Of a stretch of 64,000 nucleotides of DNA, positions 6,072-15,704 are shown piece after piece; position 1 is the stretch's first letter; the number at the start of each line of letters is the position of its first letter. The stretch lies in NCBI GenBank assembly GCA_944320295.1, contig CALUGY010000031.1:1-64000 (forward strand), read 5' to 3'. A program made the translations under genes and the position numbers. This DNA is from an uncultured Bacteroides sp. (GTDB lineage Bacteria; Bacteroidota; Bacteroidia; Bacteroidales; Bacteroidaceae). The notes below the pieces were generated by a model. That model was not told where the DNA came from and did no database searches. It saw only the letters and a program-made list of their open reading frames with translations.

Positions 6072-7751
6072 ATGGGATTGTTCTTGGCCTACGTACTGAA
6101 GTCCGCCCTCTGCCTGGCGGTGTTCCACCTGTTCTACCGGATACTGCTCAGCCGGGAGACCTTCCATACGTTCAACCGTTTCGCCCTGTTGGGCATCTTG
6201 CTGCTGTCCGTCGTGTTGCCGTTGGTGCAGGTGTCGCGTGGCGGGACGGGAGAGATGCAACAGGCGGTGCTGGATATGGAGCAATGGTTTGTACTGCTTG
6301 ATGCCGGTGAGGCCTCTGTTGCCGGGGATGTAATGCAGCGGGCCTTGCCGGGGTGGGTGTACATGCTTCCGCTGGTTTACTTGGCCGGCGCGGCTTTTTT
6401 CCTGTTGCGTGAGGCATGGTCGCTGTGGCGGCTGGCAAAGGTGTTGCGCATGGGGAAGCGGAAGCCGCTGGAGGGTCATGCCGGAGCCTGCCTCGTGGTG
6501 CACGAAGGCGAGATAGCCCCGTTCAGTTGGATGGGCTACATCGTCATCTCGCATAAGGACTTGGAGGAGAACGCTCGTGAGATTCTGGCGCACGAGTTGG
6601 GGCACATGATCCGTCGCCACTCGTGGGACGTGCTGCTGGCCGATGCGTGCATCGTGTTGCAATGGTTCAACCCGGCAGCATGGTTGCTGAAGCAGGAACT
6701 GCAAAGCCTACATGAGTATGAGGCCGACCGGGCGGTAATCCGCTCCGGGGCGGATATGACGCAATATCAATTACTATTAATAAAGAAAGCCGTTGGCCGG
6801 GGGCGCTACTCCATGGCCAACAGCTTAAATCACAGTTCACTAAAAAAACGTATCACTATGATGATGAAACAAAAATCGAATCCGTGGGCGCGTGTCAAGT
6901 ATCTGTACGTGCTCCCGCTGGCCGCCGTGGCGGTGGCCGCTTTTGCCCGGCCCGAAGCGGTGCGGGTGAGTGACGAACTCTCAGCCGTCAAAGTTAACAG
7001 TTTGCCGGGAATGTGGCAAGGAAACGGCGTGGAAAATGCCACGCTGGGCGATTCTTCCCGCCTCTCCGTGACGGCTTTGTCGACAAGGGCCAAGGTGGAA
7101 GGCTTAAGAATTGCCGGCTCCAAGGTGGACAGCATCGTCTGCATCGTGGACGGTAAGCGCATTTCCCCGAAGGAAATGAAAACCCTTTCACCCGACTGCA
7201 TCGCCTCCATAGAGGTGCGCAAGGATGAGGCTTCCCTTGTCAAGTACGGTGCAAGGGCCGGAGAGAAAGCCGTCATGCTGATTACCTTGAAGAAAGATGG
7301 TGCTTCCCCGCAGGGTTTGCCCGGTGCCCAGTCTTCGCCCGATCCGGCGGACGTGCTTTACGTGGTGGACGGCCAGGAAATGGCCAGCAAGGACTTTGAG
7401 AACATCTCGCCCGAACGCATCGCCTCCATCACCGTCTATAGGGGCGAGGAGGCCGTCTCGCGTTACGGCGACAAGGCCAGAAATGGCGTGCTGGTGGTTG
7501 CCACCAAGGGTGCCGTGCCCAAGGATGGCGAGATGGCGGTGCAGGGCATCGTGCTCGATGCGAAGGGCGAGCCGGTGATAGGTGCGGTCATTGTGGTGGA
7601 GGGTACCAAGCAGGGTGTTGTCTCGGGCAAGGACGGCAAGTTCTCTCTTAACGCTCCCAACGGTTCTACGCTCAAGGTGATGTACGTAGGCTTTGAAACC
7701 GTAGAGGCAAAGGCTGAGCCCATGATGACTGTCACTTTGCAAAATGAATGA
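6072..7751 (+). CDS. BlaR1-like M56 sensor peptidase with TonB-plug-like repeats
   Basis: A 559-residue protein. Residues 1-280 form the M56 module with four hydrophobic segments, zinc motif HELGH (174-178) and the downstream EYEAD (215-219). A further membrane segment lies near residue 285. Instead of a penicillin-binding sensor domain, the C-terminal part holds two related TonB-plug-like repeats (about 357-407 with IVDGKRISPKEM, and 429-480 with YVVDGQEMASKDF) and a carboxypeptidase-regulatory-like beta domain (about 490-559, VQGIVLDAKGEPVIGA) of the kind seen at the N-terminus of SusC-type porins. It probably cleaves the neighbouring repressor. The sensed signal is unknown. Confidence 0.88.
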   Translation: MGLFLAYVLKSALCLAVFHLFYRILLSRETFHTFNRFALLGILLLSVVLPLVQVSRGGTGEMQQAVLDMEQWFVLLDAGEASVAGDVMQRALPGWVYMLPLVYLAGAAFFLLREAWSLWRLAKVLRMGKRKPLEGHAGACLVVHEGEIAPFSWMGYIVISHKDLEENAREILAHELGHMIRRHSWDVLLADACIVLQWFNPAAWLLKQELQSLHEYEADRAVIRSGADMTQYQLLLIKKAVGRGRYSMANSLNHSSLKKRITMMMKQKSNPWARVKYLYVLPLAAVAVAAFARPEAVRVSDELSAVKVNSLPGMWQGNGVENATLGDSSRLSVTALSTRAKVEGLRIAGSKVDSIVCIVDGKRISPKEMKTLSPDCIASIEVRKDEASLVKYGARAGEKAVMLITLKKDGASPQGLPGAQSSPDPADVLYVVDGQEMASKDFENISPERIASITVYRGEEAVSRYGDKARNGVLVVATKGAVPKDGEMAVQGIVLDAKGEPVIGAVIVVEGTKQGVVSGKDGKFSLNAPNGSTLKVMYVGFETVEAKAEPMMTVTLQNE

Positions 7752-7812
7752 TGCGGCGGGAAATGGGATTATTTTCCTGAGATTTCGTAAGGATTTCCAG
7801 GTTTGTTTGTCA

Positions 7813-7850
7813 AAAGGCCACGGTGCAGTCATCGCTACACCGTGGCCTTT
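7813..7850 (+). terminator. Intrinsic terminator after the BlaR1-like gene
   Basis: A perfect 13-bp stem (AAAGGCCACGGTG at 7813-7825, complement at 7838-7850) with a 12-base loop and TTT at the end of the stem. Confidence 0.8.
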
Positions 7851-7940
7851 GAACAATGTATCCTGCTTGTACCATTATGGAAAAATCTAAGATTTTGTTA
7901 ATAGCGGAGCCGGAACAGAAGGAAGCGGGATTAATTATGC

Positions 7941-7948
7941 TACTTTTG
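7941..7948 (+). promoter_or_regulatory. -7 box upstream of the arginase-family gene
   Basis: TACTTTTG matches TAnnTTTG, 15 bp before the ATG. This is close, implying a very short leader. No clear -33 element is seen. Confidence 0.45.
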
Positions 7949-7962
7949 CATGTGCAGTAATA

Positions 7963-8847
7963 ATGAATATGGAGACCCAAACAAATACGATCAGACTTGT
8001 CTATCCGCAATGGCAGGGTGGGAATATCGCCCAATGGATAACGGAGGTGAAAGACCCGGATATGGCTTCGAGAGGATATTACCTCGGAGCTCAGTTATTG
8101 AACTTCCTTGCCCCGGATAGTGGGCAAGAGACATTCGTCGTGCCGGTTTCCACAGATATTATGGAGCGTAAGGTGACAGATGGTGTGATGGACAAGGAAG
8201 CCATCCTTGCACAGACAAGGAAAGCTTTGGACATTTTGATTGAGTGGAAACCAGACAGGATTGTCACGCTCGGTGGGGACTGTTCGGCAAGTGTCGTTCC
8301 CTTCACCTATCTTGCGGACAGATACAAGGGCGATGTGGCTGTGGTGTGGATTGATGCTCATCCCGACATTACGCTTCCGGGAGATGTTTATCCGGGCTAT
8401 CATGCCATGGCTGTAAGTGCTTGTTTGGGGTTGGGTGACAGAGATATCCTTGCAGAGTTGCCTGCAAGGATGGAACCGTCAAGGGTGCTGTTCGTCGGTC
8501 TGCGCGACTGGGAACGTGGTGAAATCAAGGAGCGGCAGGTGCAATACGGTATCAGGCATTTCACACCAACGGATGTCCGTGGGGACAGTAGTGAGGTACT
8601 CGCATGGCTGAATCTGTGTGGTGCATCGAAAGTGGTCGTACACTTTGACATGGATCTACTTGACCCGGCGGAAATCATTGCTGCCGTGGGCGTAGTTCCC
8701 GGTGGAATGAAAATCGAGGAAGTGGTGCGTGTCATCAACGACATTGCAAAAGAAAAAGAAATCGTAGGTTTGACCATAGCCGAACCCATGCCGCGGACGG
8801 CCATACGTATCAAGGAGATGCTGGGAAAGCTACCGTTGCTGAAATGA
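7963..8847 (+). CDS. Arginase-family ureohydrolase
   Basis: A 294-residue cytoplasmic enzyme of the arginase/agmatinase/formimidoylglutamase fold, using a binuclear Mn centre. Metal-binding motifs are LGGDCSASV (about 106), WIDAHPDI (about 128) and HFDMDLLDP (about 229). In the last motif the usual second aspartate pattern is DxDxxDP, here DMDLLDP. The first residues vary between possible starts at 7963 and 7969. The gene stands alone between a terminator and a converging GrpB gene. The substrate cannot be decided from sequence; histidine or arginine breakdown neighbours are absent. Confidence 0.85.
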   Translation: MNMETQTNTIRLVYPQWQGGNIAQWITEVKDPDMASRGYYLGAQLLNFLAPDSGQETFVVPVSTDIMERKVTDGVMDKEAILAQTRKALDILIEWKPDRIVTLGGDCSASVVPFTYLADRYKGDVAVVWIDAHPDITLPGDVYPGYHAMAVSACLGLGDRDILAELPARMEPSRVLFVGLRDWERGEIKERQVQYGIRHFTPTDVRGDSSEVLAWLNLCGASKVVVHFDMDLLDPAEIIAAVGVVPGGMKIEEVVRVINDIAKEKEIVGLTIAEPMPRTAIRIKEMLGKLPLLK

Positions 8848-8867
8848 GGCGGCATTGGGAGCACTCG

Positions 8868-9455
8868 TCAGTCTATTGCCACATTCTTATATTTGTCCGC
8901 AAAAAGCTGTTTCCCCATTTTTGTATAGTGCATTACGAAATCACTTTTATGAGAAGTATATGCGTCGCGGTCGTGTTCATATTGTTTCCATAGGCCGAGT
9001 TTCAACCGTTCGTATGCTTGTGCGACTATGCTGTTTTTCTGAAGGTAATCCTTGAAATACAATTCATCATTGTCACCGACATGCCGCAGATGCAGGTGGA
9101 ACACCCGCTCAGCATATCCTTGTAAATTATATCCTTTGTTGAAGTCTATGCGGTTGTTGTTCTCTGCCATGCAGATGTAACCGCACTTTTCTATCTTGCT
9201 TTTGAATTCGGATAGCCGTATTTTGGGGGAGACTTCTACCAGAATGTCGATGGTAGGTTTGGCCCAAATTCCCTTGATGGCAGTACTTCCTATGTGGTTG
9301 ATGCGCTTGATGTCCGGGAGATTTTCCTGTAGTAATTCCGCTTCTTCCCGATACCAATTTATCCAATAATCCTGATGGGGTGTCAGGATAATAGGGAACA
9401 GCTGCCATAGTTCTTCCAGAGATAAAGCTGCCAAGCTTTGTTGTTCGGTATGCAT
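8868..9455 (-). CDS. GrpB family protein (UPF0157)
   Basis: A 195-residue protein of the GrpB/UPF0157 group, which has a nucleotidyltransferase-like fold. The signature RINHIGSTAIKGIWAKPTID (about residues 51-70) and the later FHLHLRHVGDN are clear. The biochemical role of the family is not established. It converges with the arginase-like gene, leaving only 20 bp between stop codons. Confidence 0.85.
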   Translation of the reverse strand: MHTEQQSLAALSLEELWQLFPIILTPHQDYWINWYREEAELLQENLPDIKRINHIGSTAIKGIWAKPTIDILVEVSPKIRLSEFKSKIEKCGYICMAENNNRIDFNKGYNLQGYAERVFHLHLRHVGDNDELYFKDYLQKNSIVAQAYERLKLGLWKQYEHDRDAYTSHKSDFVMHYTKMGKQLFADKYKNVAID

Positions 9456-9586
9456 ATAAGCAGGTCTTTTCTTTTGTTATTTGTACGAAGATAGTGAAAA
9501 TAGGGAAAGCGGTGTAACGATAAGATGGAAAAATATCCTTTAGTTTACTTGCCTGCTTTTGTTGGTATAATCTGCTGGTCTTTTTG

Positions 9587-9594
9587 TATATTTG
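9587..9594 (+). promoter_or_regulatory. -7 box upstream of the Ntn-hydrolase gene
   Basis: TATATTTG matches the consensus 20 bp before the ATG at 9615; TTG at 9562-9564 lies 22 bp upstream of it and may be the -33 element. Confidence 0.5.
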
Positions 9595-9614
9595 CTGCGG
9601 ACAATTTAACGTAA

Positions 9615-10853
9615 ATGATTATGGACTGCTTAAGAAACATCATCCTTTGCTTCGTTCTTGGTATAGGTATGGCGGCTCCGGCATGGGGTTGCACGTCGGC
9701 CGTCATTTCCGGGAAAGCCACACCGGACGGTCGTCCCTTGCTGTGGAAACACCGCGACACAGGTTTTCTGAAGAACCATGTGGTACAAGTGCAAGGCGAA
9801 CGATTCCGCTTCATGGCCGTGGTGAATAGTGATGACTTCCACCTTCGTCACGAGGCGTGGGTAGGGATGAATGAGGCCGGGTTTGCGTTGATGAATACCC
9901 AGAGCTACAATCTGGTGGAAGTAAAGGATGGTGAGGAGCGCGGCGAAGCCAACGGGCGTGTTATCTACCGTGCGCTGGAGGTATGTGCCACGGTGCAGGA
10001 CTTTTGTCACTTCCTCGATACTTTGGCCAAGCCAAGCATGATAGAGGCTAACTTCGGGGTAATCGACGTACAGGGTGGTGCGGCCATGTTTGAGGTGGAC
10101 TACTACCATTATAAGATGTTTGATGCCAATAATCCTGCTGATGCACCTTATGGCTATGTGGCGCGTACCAACTTTTCCTTTTCTGGCCAGGTGAACCAGG
10201 GAGCCGGTTATGTGCGCTACATGGAGGCCGACCGTGTGCTGATGCTCTCCTCCGCTACGGGAGGGATCACGCCGCAAGGCATATTCGACAATTTGTCACG
10301 TTCTTTCCGCAATAACGTGCTTGACGTGGATTTGCGCGATGGCTCGCATAATCGTCCACAATCCTCCGGATGGTTTATTGACCAGGACTTTATTCCCCGT
10401 GCCAGCACCTCTTGCTCTGTTGTTGTGCAGGGCGTGCTTAGAGGAGAAAATCCTGCTTTCAGTACCATGTGGACCGTGCTGGGCTATCCGCCGGCAAGCA
10501 TCGCCGTGCCCCTATGGTTGGAGGGTAATTTTCCTAGAGAAGTGTGTTACGATACCGCACTTGGCACCTCCCCATTGAGCTATGCTTCTTTGCACTTGGC
10601 TGCTACGCAAGTGTTCTGTTATAATCAAGGCATGGGTAGTGACCGTTATTTGAATTGGGAGAACCTATATAATGCTTCGGGTACAGGCCTGATGCAACGC
10701 TTTGCCCCCTATGAGCAGGAAATATTCGGACAGACAGACCGTCAACTGGAGATTTGGCGTCAGGCTGGCAAGCTGGATGAGGACAAGGTGAAAGAACTTT
10801 ATGGACGGATAGTGGAATTGTTGTACCCGTTGCTGCAAGCCTCGCGCAAGTAG
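9615..10853 (+). CDS. Secreted C45/choloylglycine-hydrolase-like Ntn hydrolase
   Basis: A 412-residue exported protein. A signal peptide (about 1-25) ends in APAWG and is followed at once by [15 protein letters not shown]. The Cys at about residue 26 would become the N-terminal nucleophile after cleavage, as in linear amide C-N hydrolases and C45 acyltransferases. The following HRDTGFLKN and the downstream [14 protein letters not shown] fit that fold. It may cleave an amide bond of a host or bacterial acyl-amide; the substrate is unknown. Its last 55 bases overlap the 3' end of miaA on the other strand. Confidence 0.8.
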   Translation: MIMDCLRNIILCFVLGIGMAAPAWGCTSAVISGKATPDGRPLLWKHRDTGFLKNHVVQVQGERFRFMAVVNSDDFHLRHEAWVGMNEAGFALMNTQSYNLVEVKDGEERGEANGRVIYRALEVCATVQDFCHFLDTLAKPSMIEANFGVIDVQGGAAMFEVDYYHYKMFDANNPADAPYGYVARTNFSFSGQVNQGAGYVRYMEADRVLMLSSATGGITPQGIFDNLSRSFRNNVLDVDLRDGSHNRPQSSGWFIDQDFIPRASTSCSVVVQGVLRGENPAFSTMWTVLGYPPASIAVPLWLEGNFPREVCYDTALGTSPLSYASLHLAATQVFCYNQGMGSDRYLNWENLYNASGTGLMQRFAPYEQEIFGQTDRQLEIWRQAGKLDEDKVKELYGRIVELLYPLLQASRK

Positions 10854-11728
10854 GCCATGATATCCTCCTCTCGGTCAGGGTGAAACCAGCGAATGCTTTT
10901 GTCTCGCTTGAACCACGTCATTTGCTTGCGGGAGTAGATACGTGAGTTCTGCTTGATTTTTTCCACAGCGAAAGGTAATGTCCATTCACCGTCCAAGTAT
11001 TTGAACAACTCTTTGTATCCCACGGTATTCAAGGAGTTGCAACCTCGGTAGGGAAGTACGGCATGAACTTCGTCCAGCAGGCCGTCGGCCATCATCTGGT
11101 CCACCCGGCGGTTTATACGGTCGTACAGCTCCTCGCGGTCGCGCTTCAGCCCGACTTTTATGATGTGGAACGGCCGTTGCTTGCAGGTCTGCGTGCGGAA
11201 GGAGGTGTAGGTACGTCCCGTCATGTAGCATATCTCCAGGGCATGAATCACCCGCTTCGGGTTCTTCAAGTCGACGATACGATGGTATTCTGGGTCGAGC
11301 AGACGTAGCTCGGCGCACAGGTGGTCAAGGCCTTCTGTCTGGTACTTCTCCAGCATGAGGCGGCGTGTCTCCTCGTCCACGGTGGGGATGTCATCTATGC
11401 CCTTGCACACGGCGTCCACGTACATCATGGAGCCGCCTGTTAGCAGCAACGTGTCGTGGGTGGCGAACAGCTGTTCCATGAGCTTCAGCGCCTCTGTCTC
11501 GTACTGTGCCGCGCTGTAGTAGTCGGTCAGTTGCAGCGTGCCGACAAAGTAATGCCGCACTCGCCTCAGTTGTTCTGGGGTGGGTGCGGCAGTTCCTATC
11601 TTAAGCGGTGCGTACAGTTGCCTGGAGTCTGCGGAAATGATGGGCGAGCGGAAGGCTTCTGCCATCCGGAGGCTCAATTCTGTTTTTCCTACTCCGGTAG
11701 GGCCGATAAGTACGATGAGGTGCTTCAC
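10799..11728 (-). CDS. miaA: tRNA dimethylallyltransferase (MiaA)
   Basis: A 309-residue enzyme that adds dimethylallyl to A37 of tRNAs reading UNN codons. The P-loop [11 protein letters not shown] (about 8-18), SADSRQLY (about 33), [12 protein letters not shown] (about 97) and the tRNA-binding NTVGYKEL are all present. The frame is open upstream, but the family start coincides with a GTG codon at 11728 (product begins [10 protein letters not shown]), five bases after the stop of the preceding gene; no ATG fits. The 3' end overlaps the converging Ntn hydrolase by 55 bp. Confidence 0.93.
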   Translation of the reverse strand: MKHLIVLIGPTGVGKTELSLRMAEAFRSPIISADSRQLYAPLKIGTAAPTPEQLRRVRHYFVGTLQLTDYYSAAQYETEALKLMEQLFATHDTLLLTGGSMMYVDAVCKGIDDIPTVDEETRRLMLEKYQTEGLDHLCAELRLLDPEYHRIVDLKNPKRVIHALEICYMTGRTYTSFRTQTCKQRPFHIIKVGLKRDREELYDRINRRVDQMMADGLLDEVHAVLPYRGCNSLNTVGYKELFKYLDGEWTLPFAVEKIKQNSRIYSRKQMTWFKRDKSIRWFHPDREEDIMAYLREACSNGYNNSTIRP

Positions 11729-11732
11729 GTAA

Positions 11733-12293
11733 TTAATATCTGTCTTCTTCGTACGGGTTTCTGCTTCCCTCGTCGAACCCTTCGAACCCTTCGCGGTCGA
11801 AGTCCTCCATGTCGTAGTCCTGGTCGCCGTAGAAGTTCTCGTCCAAGTCCATGGCTGCGCTGTTCTTGGCCTCGAACTCATTGAAGTCTACTGTTTGTTT
11901 GGGCGGGTCTCCGGCTTGCTTGGTACACTTGGCTCCCTTGATACTCTTCCCGGTGATGATTTCCGTCAGCTCGATGAAGAAGCAACGTTCTGTCAGGTAG
12001 TCGAACACGTAGAGCAGCTTTTGCTTTTCATCCTCTACCAGTTCGTTGATGGGCGTGTCTTTCATCACCCAGCTGTCTATTTCCGGGTTGTCGTCCATCT
12101 CTTCCAGCGTTACTTCCTTTTCCTTCTCCCAGTCGTCGTCACAGATGAAGAATGAAGTCATTTGGTCGTCTTTATATCCCACAGACTTCAATATGGCCTC
12201 GTGGAAGTCGTAGAAAGAGGCTTCGGGGTCTATCTGTATTTCTCTTATGAAATCATCTGACTCATCGGAGATGATTGTAAATCTGTAAATCAT
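11733..12293 (-). CDS. PRiA4_ORF3-like (IS1096 TnpR-like) acidic protein
   Basis: A 186-residue acidic protein. Residues 1-120 resemble the plasmid pRiA4b ORF-3-like fold ([18 protein letters not shown] start, then [14 protein letters not shown]). The last 50 residues are a low-complexity acidic tail ([16 protein letters not shown]). Family members are common in Bacteroidales but have no agreed function; despite the name there is no sign of a transposon here. It lies in the minus-strand run between lpxA and miaA, with miaA starting just after its stop. Confidence 0.75.
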   Translation of the reverse strand: MIYRFTIISDESDDFIREIQIDPEASFYDFHEAILKSVGYKDDQMTSFFICDDDWEKEKEVTLEEMDDNPEIDSWVMKDTPINELVEDEKQKLLYVFDYLTERCFFIELTEIITGKSIKGAKCTKQAGDPPKQTVDFNEFEAKNSAAMDLDENFYGDQDYDMEDFDREGFEGFDEGSRNPYEEDRY

Positions 12294-12327
12294 ATCGTGT
12301 GGCTTATGTTTTTTTGTTATAATTGGA

Positions 12328-13104
12328 TTACTTTCCGGCAGGAATGATTCCTCGTGCAGATTCGCGGATAAAGCTTACGATGTAATTGATTTCCGGGGTC
12401 ATTTCCATTTCCGTCTCTATTTTCTTCAGAGCATCAGTCGTGTTCAGTCCGCTTTGATAGATGATTCGGTAAGCGTTATGTATCTGTTCGATGGTTTCGT
12501 TTGAGAATCCACGACGGCGCAATCCCACGATATTAATGCCGGCGTAGCAGATAGGTTCACGTCCTGCGATGATGTATGGTGGCACGTCCTTGCTGAAACG
12601 ACATCCTCCTTGTATCATGCCATATCCGCCAACCCGGCAGAACTGGTGCATCAAGACGCCTCCGCTAATGATGGAGTAGTCGTCTATCACAATTTCACCG
12701 GCCATCTTTGTCGAGTTTCCTATGATACACCCGTTTCCTATAATGGCATCATGGGCTACGTGTACCCCTTCCATTAGTAGGTTCCCATTACCGACAACGG
12801 TTTTCCCTTTGGCTGCAGTTCCTCGGTTTATCGTGACGTTCTCCCGGATGGTATTATTGTCACCTATTTCTGCGGTTGTTTCTTCTCCTTTGAATTTCAA
12901 ATCTTGCGGGATAGCTCCGATAACGGCACCGGGGAAAATGGTATTTCCGTTACCGATGCGGGCGCCATATAAAATGTTTACATTTGCCATGATGTGGTTG
13001 TTGTCACCTATCACCACATTCTTATCAATAAATACAAACGGAGCTATTTCTACATTTTTCCCGATCTTGGCCTCGGGATGAATATATGCTAAGGGACTTA
13101 TCAT
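12328..13104 (-). CDS. lpxA: UDP-N-acetylglucosamine O-acyltransferase (LpxA)
   Basis: A 258-residue enzyme catalysing the first step of lipid A synthesis, transfer of a hydroxyacyl chain from ACP to UDP-GlcNAc. It shows left-handed beta-helix hexapeptide repeats over about 1-190, the catalytic histidine in GVHVAHDAIIG (about 123), and the C-terminal helical domain from LRRRGFSNETIEQI. The start MISPLAYIHPEAKIG at 13104 is the family start; an earlier in-frame start would add 15 unusual residues. It is third in an lpxD, lpxC-fabZ, lpxA order. Confidence 0.94.
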   Translation of the reverse strand: MISPLAYIHPEAKIGKNVEIAPFVFIDKNVVIGDNNHIMANVNILYGARIGNGNTIFPGAVIGAIPQDLKFKGEETTAEIGDNNTIRENVTINRGTAAKGKTVVGNGNLLMEGVHVAHDAIIGNGCIIGNSTKMAGEIVIDDYSIISGGVLMHQFCRVGGYGMIQGGCRFSKDVPPYIIAGREPICYAGINIVGLRRRGFSNETIEQIHNAYRIIYQSGLNTTDALKKIETEMEMTPEINYIVSFIRESARGIIPAGK

Positions 13105-13188
13105 ATGTTTGGATAAAAGGTGAAAGCCAGCAAGTATGTTTATTGGCATACTTTATGAGGGCCTTCTAGTTTCTGCATTATTATTAAT

Positions 13189-14574
13189 TCATTTGTTCTT
13201 TACGATTTGAGCCATAAATTCGGCTTCGCATACCACTTTTTCGCCTACAAATATATATCCTTTCATAGTAGAAATACCTCGCCGGATAGGTGCGAGTAAT
13301 TCAACACGGAATATGAGTGTATCTCCTGGTACTACCTTTTGACGGAACTTAACGCCATCTATTTTCAAAAAATAAGTGGAGTAACGTTCAGGCTCGTCTA
13401 CGGAGTTCAATACGAGCAATCCCCCAACTTGGGCCATTGCCTCAATTTGCAGGACACCCGGCATAACAGGTTCTTGTGGAAAGTGTCCTTGGAAAAATGG
13501 CTCATTGGAGGTGACATTTTTTATGCCGACAATGTAGTTGGAGCCAATTTCAATGACTTTGTCTACCAATTGGAATGGATATCGATGCGGAAGCAATTCG
13601 CGGATTCGGTTTACATCCATTATAGGAGGTCGGTTACAATCGTAAGTTGGTGCTTGTATCTCATGCAACCGTATCTCTTTACGCATTTGGCGTGCAAATT
13701 TGTTATTGATAGTATGTCCTGGGCGTGTAGCTATAATACGGCCTTTAATAGGCTTTCCTATTAAAGCTAAGTCCCCTATTACGTCAAGCAGTTTATGACG
13801 GGCACATTCGTTAGGCCAAACTAGGGGCTTGTGGTTGATGTATCCCAATTGTTTTGCATCCATGTGGGGAACCCCCATGACATCTGCCAGTTTGTCAAAA
13901 TTCTCCTGCGACATTTGGCGTTCATAGATGACGATGGCATTATCCAGATCGCCTCCCTTAATAAGTCCGGCCTGTAACAAAGGTTCTATCTCGCGAACAA
14001 AGACAAATGTACGGCTGGCTGCTATTTCTTCTTTGAACTTAGCCATGTCTTCGAGCGTAGCAAATTGATTGGGTATTATTTGCGAGTCGTAGGAAACCAG
14101 AACATTCAGACTGAAGTTTTCATCGGGAAGAACGATGATAGAAGATCCGGTATTTTCATCGCGGAACTCTATTTTAGATTTGATGATATAGAAATCTTTT
14201 ACTGAATTCTGTTCTATGGTACCAACTTCTTCAATCTTGTTGACATAGAATTGGGAACTACCATCTAAGATGGGTATCTCAGGACCATTCACTTGTATCA
14301 GGCAGTTGTCGATGCCCAAGGCATAGAGGGCAGCCATCGCATGCTCTATAGTGCTGACTTTAACTCCATTCTTGGCCAGTACTGTCCCTCGTGTAGTTTC
14401 TACTACATTATCTGCCACCGCATCGATAATAGGTTGCCCTTCCAGATCAATGCGTTGAATCTTGTATCCGTAATTGTCGGGTGCTGGACAGAATGTAACG
14501 GTTAGGTTAAGGCCTGTATGTAAGCCTTTTCCGCTAAATGAGAAGCTATCTTTTATGGTTTTTTGTTTCAGCAT
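13189..14574 (-). CDS. lpxC/fabZ: Fused LpxC deacetylase / FabZ dehydratase
   Basis: A 461-residue bifunctional protein usual for Bacteroidetes. Residues 1-300 are UDP-3-O-acyl-GlcNAc deacetylase, with zinc ligands in STIEHAMAALYALGIDN (about 75) and in KLLDVIGDLALIG (about 237-249), and the histidine in ATRPGHTINN. Residues 318-461 are (3R)-hydroxyacyl-ACP dehydratase, with the catalytic HRYPFQLVDKV and QGHFPQEPVMPGVL segment. Fusion joins the committed step of lipid A synthesis to fatty-acid elongation, which compete for the same hydroxyacyl-ACP. lpxD ends three bases upstream. Confidence 0.96.
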   Translation of the reverse strand: MLKQKTIKDSFSFSGKGLHTGLNLTVTFCPAPDNYGYKIQRIDLEGQPIIDAVADNVVETTRGTVLAKNGVKVSTIEHAMAALYALGIDNCLIQVNGPEIPILDGSSQFYVNKIEEVGTIEQNSVKDFYIIKSKIEFRDENTGSSIIVLPDENFSLNVLVSYDSQIIPNQFATLEDMAKFKEEIAASRTFVFVREIEPLLQAGLIKGGDLDNAIVIYERQMSQENFDKLADVMGVPHMDAKQLGYINHKPLVWPNECARHKLLDVIGDLALIGKPIKGRIIATRPGHTINNKFARQMRKEIRLHEIQAPTYDCNRPPIMDVNRIRELLPHRYPFQLVDKVIEIGSNYIVGIKNVTSNEPFFQGHFPQEPVMPGVLQIEAMAQVGGLLVLNSVDEPERYSTYFLKIDGVKFRQKVVPGDTLIFRVELLAPIRRGISTMKGYIFVGEKVVCEAEFMAQIVKNK

Positions 14575-14577
14575 GTA

Positions 14578-15621
14578 TTATTCTTTTTTGATTAGTTTTT
14601 TGAGTTCATTAAGCTCTTTGCGCAGTTTGTATACTTCCATATTTATTTCAGGAAGCTCACGGAAAACGGCTTGCGACCTGAAATACTTTTTCGTTTCCAT
14701 CGGTGGAGTACCAATCAACACACTATTGTCCTTAATGCTACCTGGTACGCCAGATTGTGCTCCGAGGTTTACTTTATCTCCAATATGTATATGGCCTGCT
14801 ATTCCCACTTGGCCTCCAAACATACACCATTCGCCTATTTTGGTAGAGCCTGCTATTCCCACTTGGGCTGCCATTACCGTATGGGAACCTATTTCATCAT
14901 TGTGGGCTATTTGAATGAGATTGTCAAGCTTGACGCCGGCATGTACTATGGTTGCTCCCATTGTTGCGCGGTCTACACAGGTATTGGCACCAATTTCTAC
15001 ATTGTCTTCCAATATGGTAATGCCTATTTGAGGTATCTTCTCATAACCTTCAGGGGTGGGGGCGAAACCGAAACCATCTGCTCCGATGACACATCCGGAG
15101 TGAAGTGTACAATGGTTCCCTATACGGCAATCGTGATAGACAGTCGCGTGGGAATAAATGGTACAATGGTCGCCTATTTTCACTCCATTGCCTATTGAAG
15201 CGAGTGGATGTATGGCTGTATTGTCTCCTATCTCAACCTGTTCGCCGATGAAGGCAAAGGGGCCGATGTAGACATTCTTGCCAATACGCGCCGTAGGTGA
15301 AACGAACGCTTGCGGGCTGACTCCTGTTTGTTTGGGCAGGCTTTGCTCATAAAGTGTAAGCAGTTTGGCAAGGCTTTCGTAAGCGTTGTCCACCTTGATA
15401 AGCGTGGCTTTGACAGGGTGTTCAGGAACGAAGTCTTTATTTACCAAGACGATGCTGGCTTGAGTATCGTAAATGAACGATGTATATTTGGGATTAGACA
15501 GGAACGAAATGGCTCCAGGGATGCCTTCTTCAATCTTTGCGAAAGTATGCACAGTCGCGTTCTCATCTCCAACAATCTCTCCTTGGATGAATGTTGCGAT
15601 TTGTTTTGCTGTGAATTCCAT
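14578..15621 (-). CDS. lpxD: UDP-3-O-(3-hydroxyacyl)glucosamine N-acyltransferase (LpxD)
   Basis: A 347-residue enzyme that adds the second acyl chain in lipid A synthesis. The N-terminal uridine-binding domain (1-100, [10 protein letters not shown] near residue 36) precedes a long left-handed beta helix (about 100-300) with repeated I/V-G-x hexapeptides; the catalytic His lies in [11 protein letters not shown]. The C-terminal [13 protein letters not shown] is a short helix. It lies three bases before lpxC-fabZ and some 80 bp after the HD-hydrolase gene, so the lpx genes may have a promoter of their own in that gap. Confidence 0.95.
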   Translation of the reverse strand: MEFTAKQIATFIQGEIVGDENATVHTFAKIEEGIPGAISFLSNPKYTSFIYDTQASIVLVNKDFVPEHPVKATLIKVDNAYESLAKLLTLYEQSLPKQTGVSPQAFVSPTARIGKNVYIGPFAFIGEQVEIGDNTAIHPLASIGNGVKIGDHCTIYSHATVYHDCRIGNHCTLHSGCVIGADGFGFAPTPEGYEKIPQIGITILEDNVEIGANTCVDRATMGATIVHAGVKLDNLIQIAHNDEIGSHTVMAAQVGIAGSTKIGEWCMFGGQVGIAGHIHIGDKVNLGAQSGVPGSIKDNSVLIGTPPMETKKYFRSQAVFRELPEINMEVYKLRKELNELKKLIKKE

Positions 15622-15704
15622 AATCTATTTTTCTTGAATGGTTTCGGAATACAAATAAAGGACTTTTTTTTCAGATATCCTTGCATGTTGCCGTTTTTTT
15701 GCGT

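Noticed and set aside
11733..12293. Insertion sequence, because the family is called IS1096 TnpR-like
   Set aside because: No transposase, no terminal inverted repeats, and it sits inside a conserved-looking housekeeping run.
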